Shown one piece after another: positions 4,734-5,914 of a stretch of DNA of 5,914 bases. The notes beneath the pieces were generated by a model. That model was not told the origin of the DNA. It saw only the letters and a list, made by a program, of their open reading frames with translations, and made no database searches. Every line of letters begins with the position of its first letter. Position 1 is the stretch's first letter. This DNA is from Actinomycetes bacterium (GTDB lineage Bacteria > Actinomycetota > Actinomycetes > JAJYSQ01): contig JAJYSQ010000134.1 of assembly GCA_021793495.1 (NCBI GenBank), positions 1 to 5,914 on the forward strand. The letters run 5' to 3'. Both the position numbers and the translations under genes were made by a program.

Positions 4734-5914
4734 GTGAGCGAGAGCTCTCGCCGCCGCCTCACGGTCCTGCAGGTCCTGGTCGTGTCCCTCGTCGTCACGC
4801 TGCTCGGACGTCTGTGGTTCCTCCAGGTCGTGGCCGGCCCCGCCTACCGGTCGATGGCGGCGCAGATGTCGGTCACCACGGTGGCCTCCCCGGCGGTGCG
4901 TGGGCTGATCCTCGACGACCAGGGTCGCCCGCTCGCGCAGAACCGCACCACGCTGGTCGTGTCGGTCAGTCGGACCGTGCTGCTGGCCCAGCCCGACCAG
5001 GGAGCCGCGGTCCTGGCCCGGACCGCCGACCTGCTGGGGATGACCCGGGTCGAGGCCGTCGCCCGAACCACGTTGTGCGGGACGCCGGGGGCTGTCGTCG
5101 GGGTGTGCTGGAACGGCTCCCCCTACCAGCTGATCCCGCTGACCGTGCGCGCGGACCAGCCGGCGGCGCTGGCGATCATGGAGCGCCAGGACGAGTTTCC
5201 CGGGGTCACCGCCGAGGTTCAGGCGGTGCGTCAGTACCCGAGGGCGTACGGGGCAAACGCCGCACACGTGCTGGGCTACCTTGGCCCGGTCTCCCCGGCC
5301 GACCTCGCCGCGCAGGCAGCCGGTGCCCCCGGGCATCTGGTGGCCGGGGAGCTGGTGGGCAGGTCCGGCCTCGAGCAGGCGTACGACACGTACCTGCGTG
5401 GCACACCGGGGGTCACCCGCCTGGCCGTGGACAGCCGTGGCCAGGTGGTCCGCACCGTGACGCAGGCCCTGTCGGTGCCGGGGAACTACGTGGTCACGAG
5501 CATCGACGCCCGGGTCCAGGCGGTCGCCGAGGCCCAGCTGCAGGCAGCGCTCGAACGGGCTCGAAGCCTGCCGAACACCACCGGTGGACCGGGGAGCACG
5601 TATGTCGCCCCGGCCGGCGCGGTGGTCGTGCTCGACGCGACCAACGGGCGTGTGGTCGCCATGGCTTCGGCTCCGAGCTACGACCCGAACGTCTGGGTCG
5701 GGGGCATCTCGCAGGCCCAGTACGACCGGCTGATGGCCCCCTCCGCCCACCTTCCGCTGCTCGACCGGGCGATCGCTGGACAGTTCCCGACCGGCTCGAT
5801 CTTCAAGGTGGTCACCACGTCCGCAGCCGCGCAGGCGGGCTTCGACCTGGGCGGCAGCTACGACTGCCCGCCTTCGATCACCGTGGGCGGCCGGCAGTTC
5901 GGCAACTTCCACGG
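4734..5914 (+). CDS. mrdA: Penicillin-binding protein 2 (elongasome D,D-transpeptidase), 3'-truncated by window edge
   Basis: This class B PBP crosslinks peptidoglycan during elongation, partnered with the glycosyltransferase RodA and activated by MreC. 393 residues are visible and the frame is open to the window end. A short basic N-terminus precedes one membrane helix (about residues 9-33). The pedestal domain begins with VRGLILDDQGRPLAQN (55-70) and includes the actinobacteria-like CWNGSPYQLIPL stretch from Cys125, a further cysteine at 115, and the ELVGRSGLEQAYD motif followed by LRGTPG. The transpeptidase domain starts near GAVVVLDATNGRVVAMAS, and the active-site SxxK is TGSIFK with Ser355 and Lys358. 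The SxN and KTG motifs lie beyond the edge. The GTG at 4734 is chosen for GAGGGAG 8 nt upstream and its position just before the membrane helix. Context after mreBCD supports PBP2 rather than the divisome PBP3. Confidence 0.95.
   Translation, partial: MSESSRRRLTVLQVLVVSLVVTLLGRLWFLQVVAGPAYRSMAAQMSVTTVASPAVRGLILDDQGRPLAQNRTTLVVSVSRTVLLAQPDQGAAVLARTADLLGMTRVEAVARTTLCGTPGAVVGVCWNGSPYQLIPLTVRADQPAALAIMERQDEFPGVTAEVQAVRQYPRAYGANAAHVLGYLGPVSPADLAAQAAGAPGHLVAGELVGRSGLEQAYDTYLRGTPGVTRLAVDSRGQVVRTVTQALSVPGNYVVTSIDARVQAVAEAQLQAALERARSLPNTTGGPGSTYVAPAGAVVVLDATNGRVVAMASAPSYDPNVWVGGISQAQYDRLMAPSAHLPLLDRAIAGQFPTGSIFKVVTTSAAAQAGFDLGGSYDCPPSITVGGRQFGNFH

Noticed and set aside
221..5776. Four copies of the palindrome GCGATCGC (221, 3532, 4475, 5769), more than chance composition predicts
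   Set aside because: All four sit in the same codon phase as GCG ATC GC, encoding Ala-Ile-Ala, so protein sequence and codon preference explain them.
5790..5807. TGSIFK active-site motif in PBP2 with Ile where Thr is more usual
   Set aside because: The two middle positions of SxxK vary in this family; the catalytic Ser and Lys are intact, so there is no reason to suspect lost activity.
4623..5912. A 429-codon minus-strand open frame opposite mrdA
   Set aside because: The translation is rich in Arg, Gly, His and Asp without any domain, and the plus strand encodes an unmistakable PBP2 with SxxK. It is a compositional shadow.
1..5914. Search for CRISPR arrays, insertion sequences, tRNA or rRNA genes, phage or toxin-antitoxin genes
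   Set aside because: No spaced repeats, terminal inverted repeats, cloverleaf-like sequence or matching protein families were seen. All spacers are shorter than 180 nt and the rest is conserved housekeeping and cell-shape genes.

Overview
The window is very GC-rich, with strong G/C preference at third codon positions. It holds one continuous block of plus-strand genes: the 3' part of folC, a gene for a DUF4233 membrane protein, ndk, mreB, mreC, mreD, and the 5' part of the class B penicillin-binding protein gene mrdA (PBP2). This order, together with the protein sequences (DAAHNP in FolC, the actinobacterial form of MreB, the CWNGSPYQ stretch in PBP2), points to a rod-shaped or filamentous member of the Actinomycetota. 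I cannot place it to genus from the sequence alone.

Layout. Positions 1-1021 encode the C-terminal 339 residues of folylpolyglutamate/dihydrofolate synthase, with the N-terminal P-loop part lying off the left edge. The DUF4233 gene overlaps the folC end. An 80-nt C-rich leader separates it from ndk (1475-1906). A 175-nt non-coding gap (1907-2081) follows. It is the largest gap in the window and holds a candidate promoter and an 8-bp perfect hairpin just upstream of mreB. mreB (2082-3113), mreC (3163-4155) and mreD (4157-4669) are tightly spaced and probably co-transcribed. mrdA starts at 4734 after 64 nt and runs off the right edge after 393 codons, shortly past its SxxK active-site motif.

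How the genes work together. FolC makes polyglutamylated folates and Ndk balances nucleoside triphosphates; both are housekeeping enzymes of one-carbon and nucleotide metabolism. MreB, MreC, MreD and PBP2 are core parts of the elongasome (Rod complex): a cytoplasmic actin-like filament, a bitopic periplasmic scaffold, a polytopic membrane protein and a D,D-transpeptidase. rodA would be expected just past the right edge.

No mobile element, CRISPR array, RNA gene, phage gene or clear sign of horizontal transfer was seen, and I found no unknown multi-gene system. The points worth a second look are small: leader hairpins before mreB and ndk, a recent-looking 36-bp tandem duplication in the Pro/Thr/Ser/Ala-rich tail of MreC, a Trp at the base-stacking position of Ndk, and the uncharacterised DUF4233 protein locked to folC.
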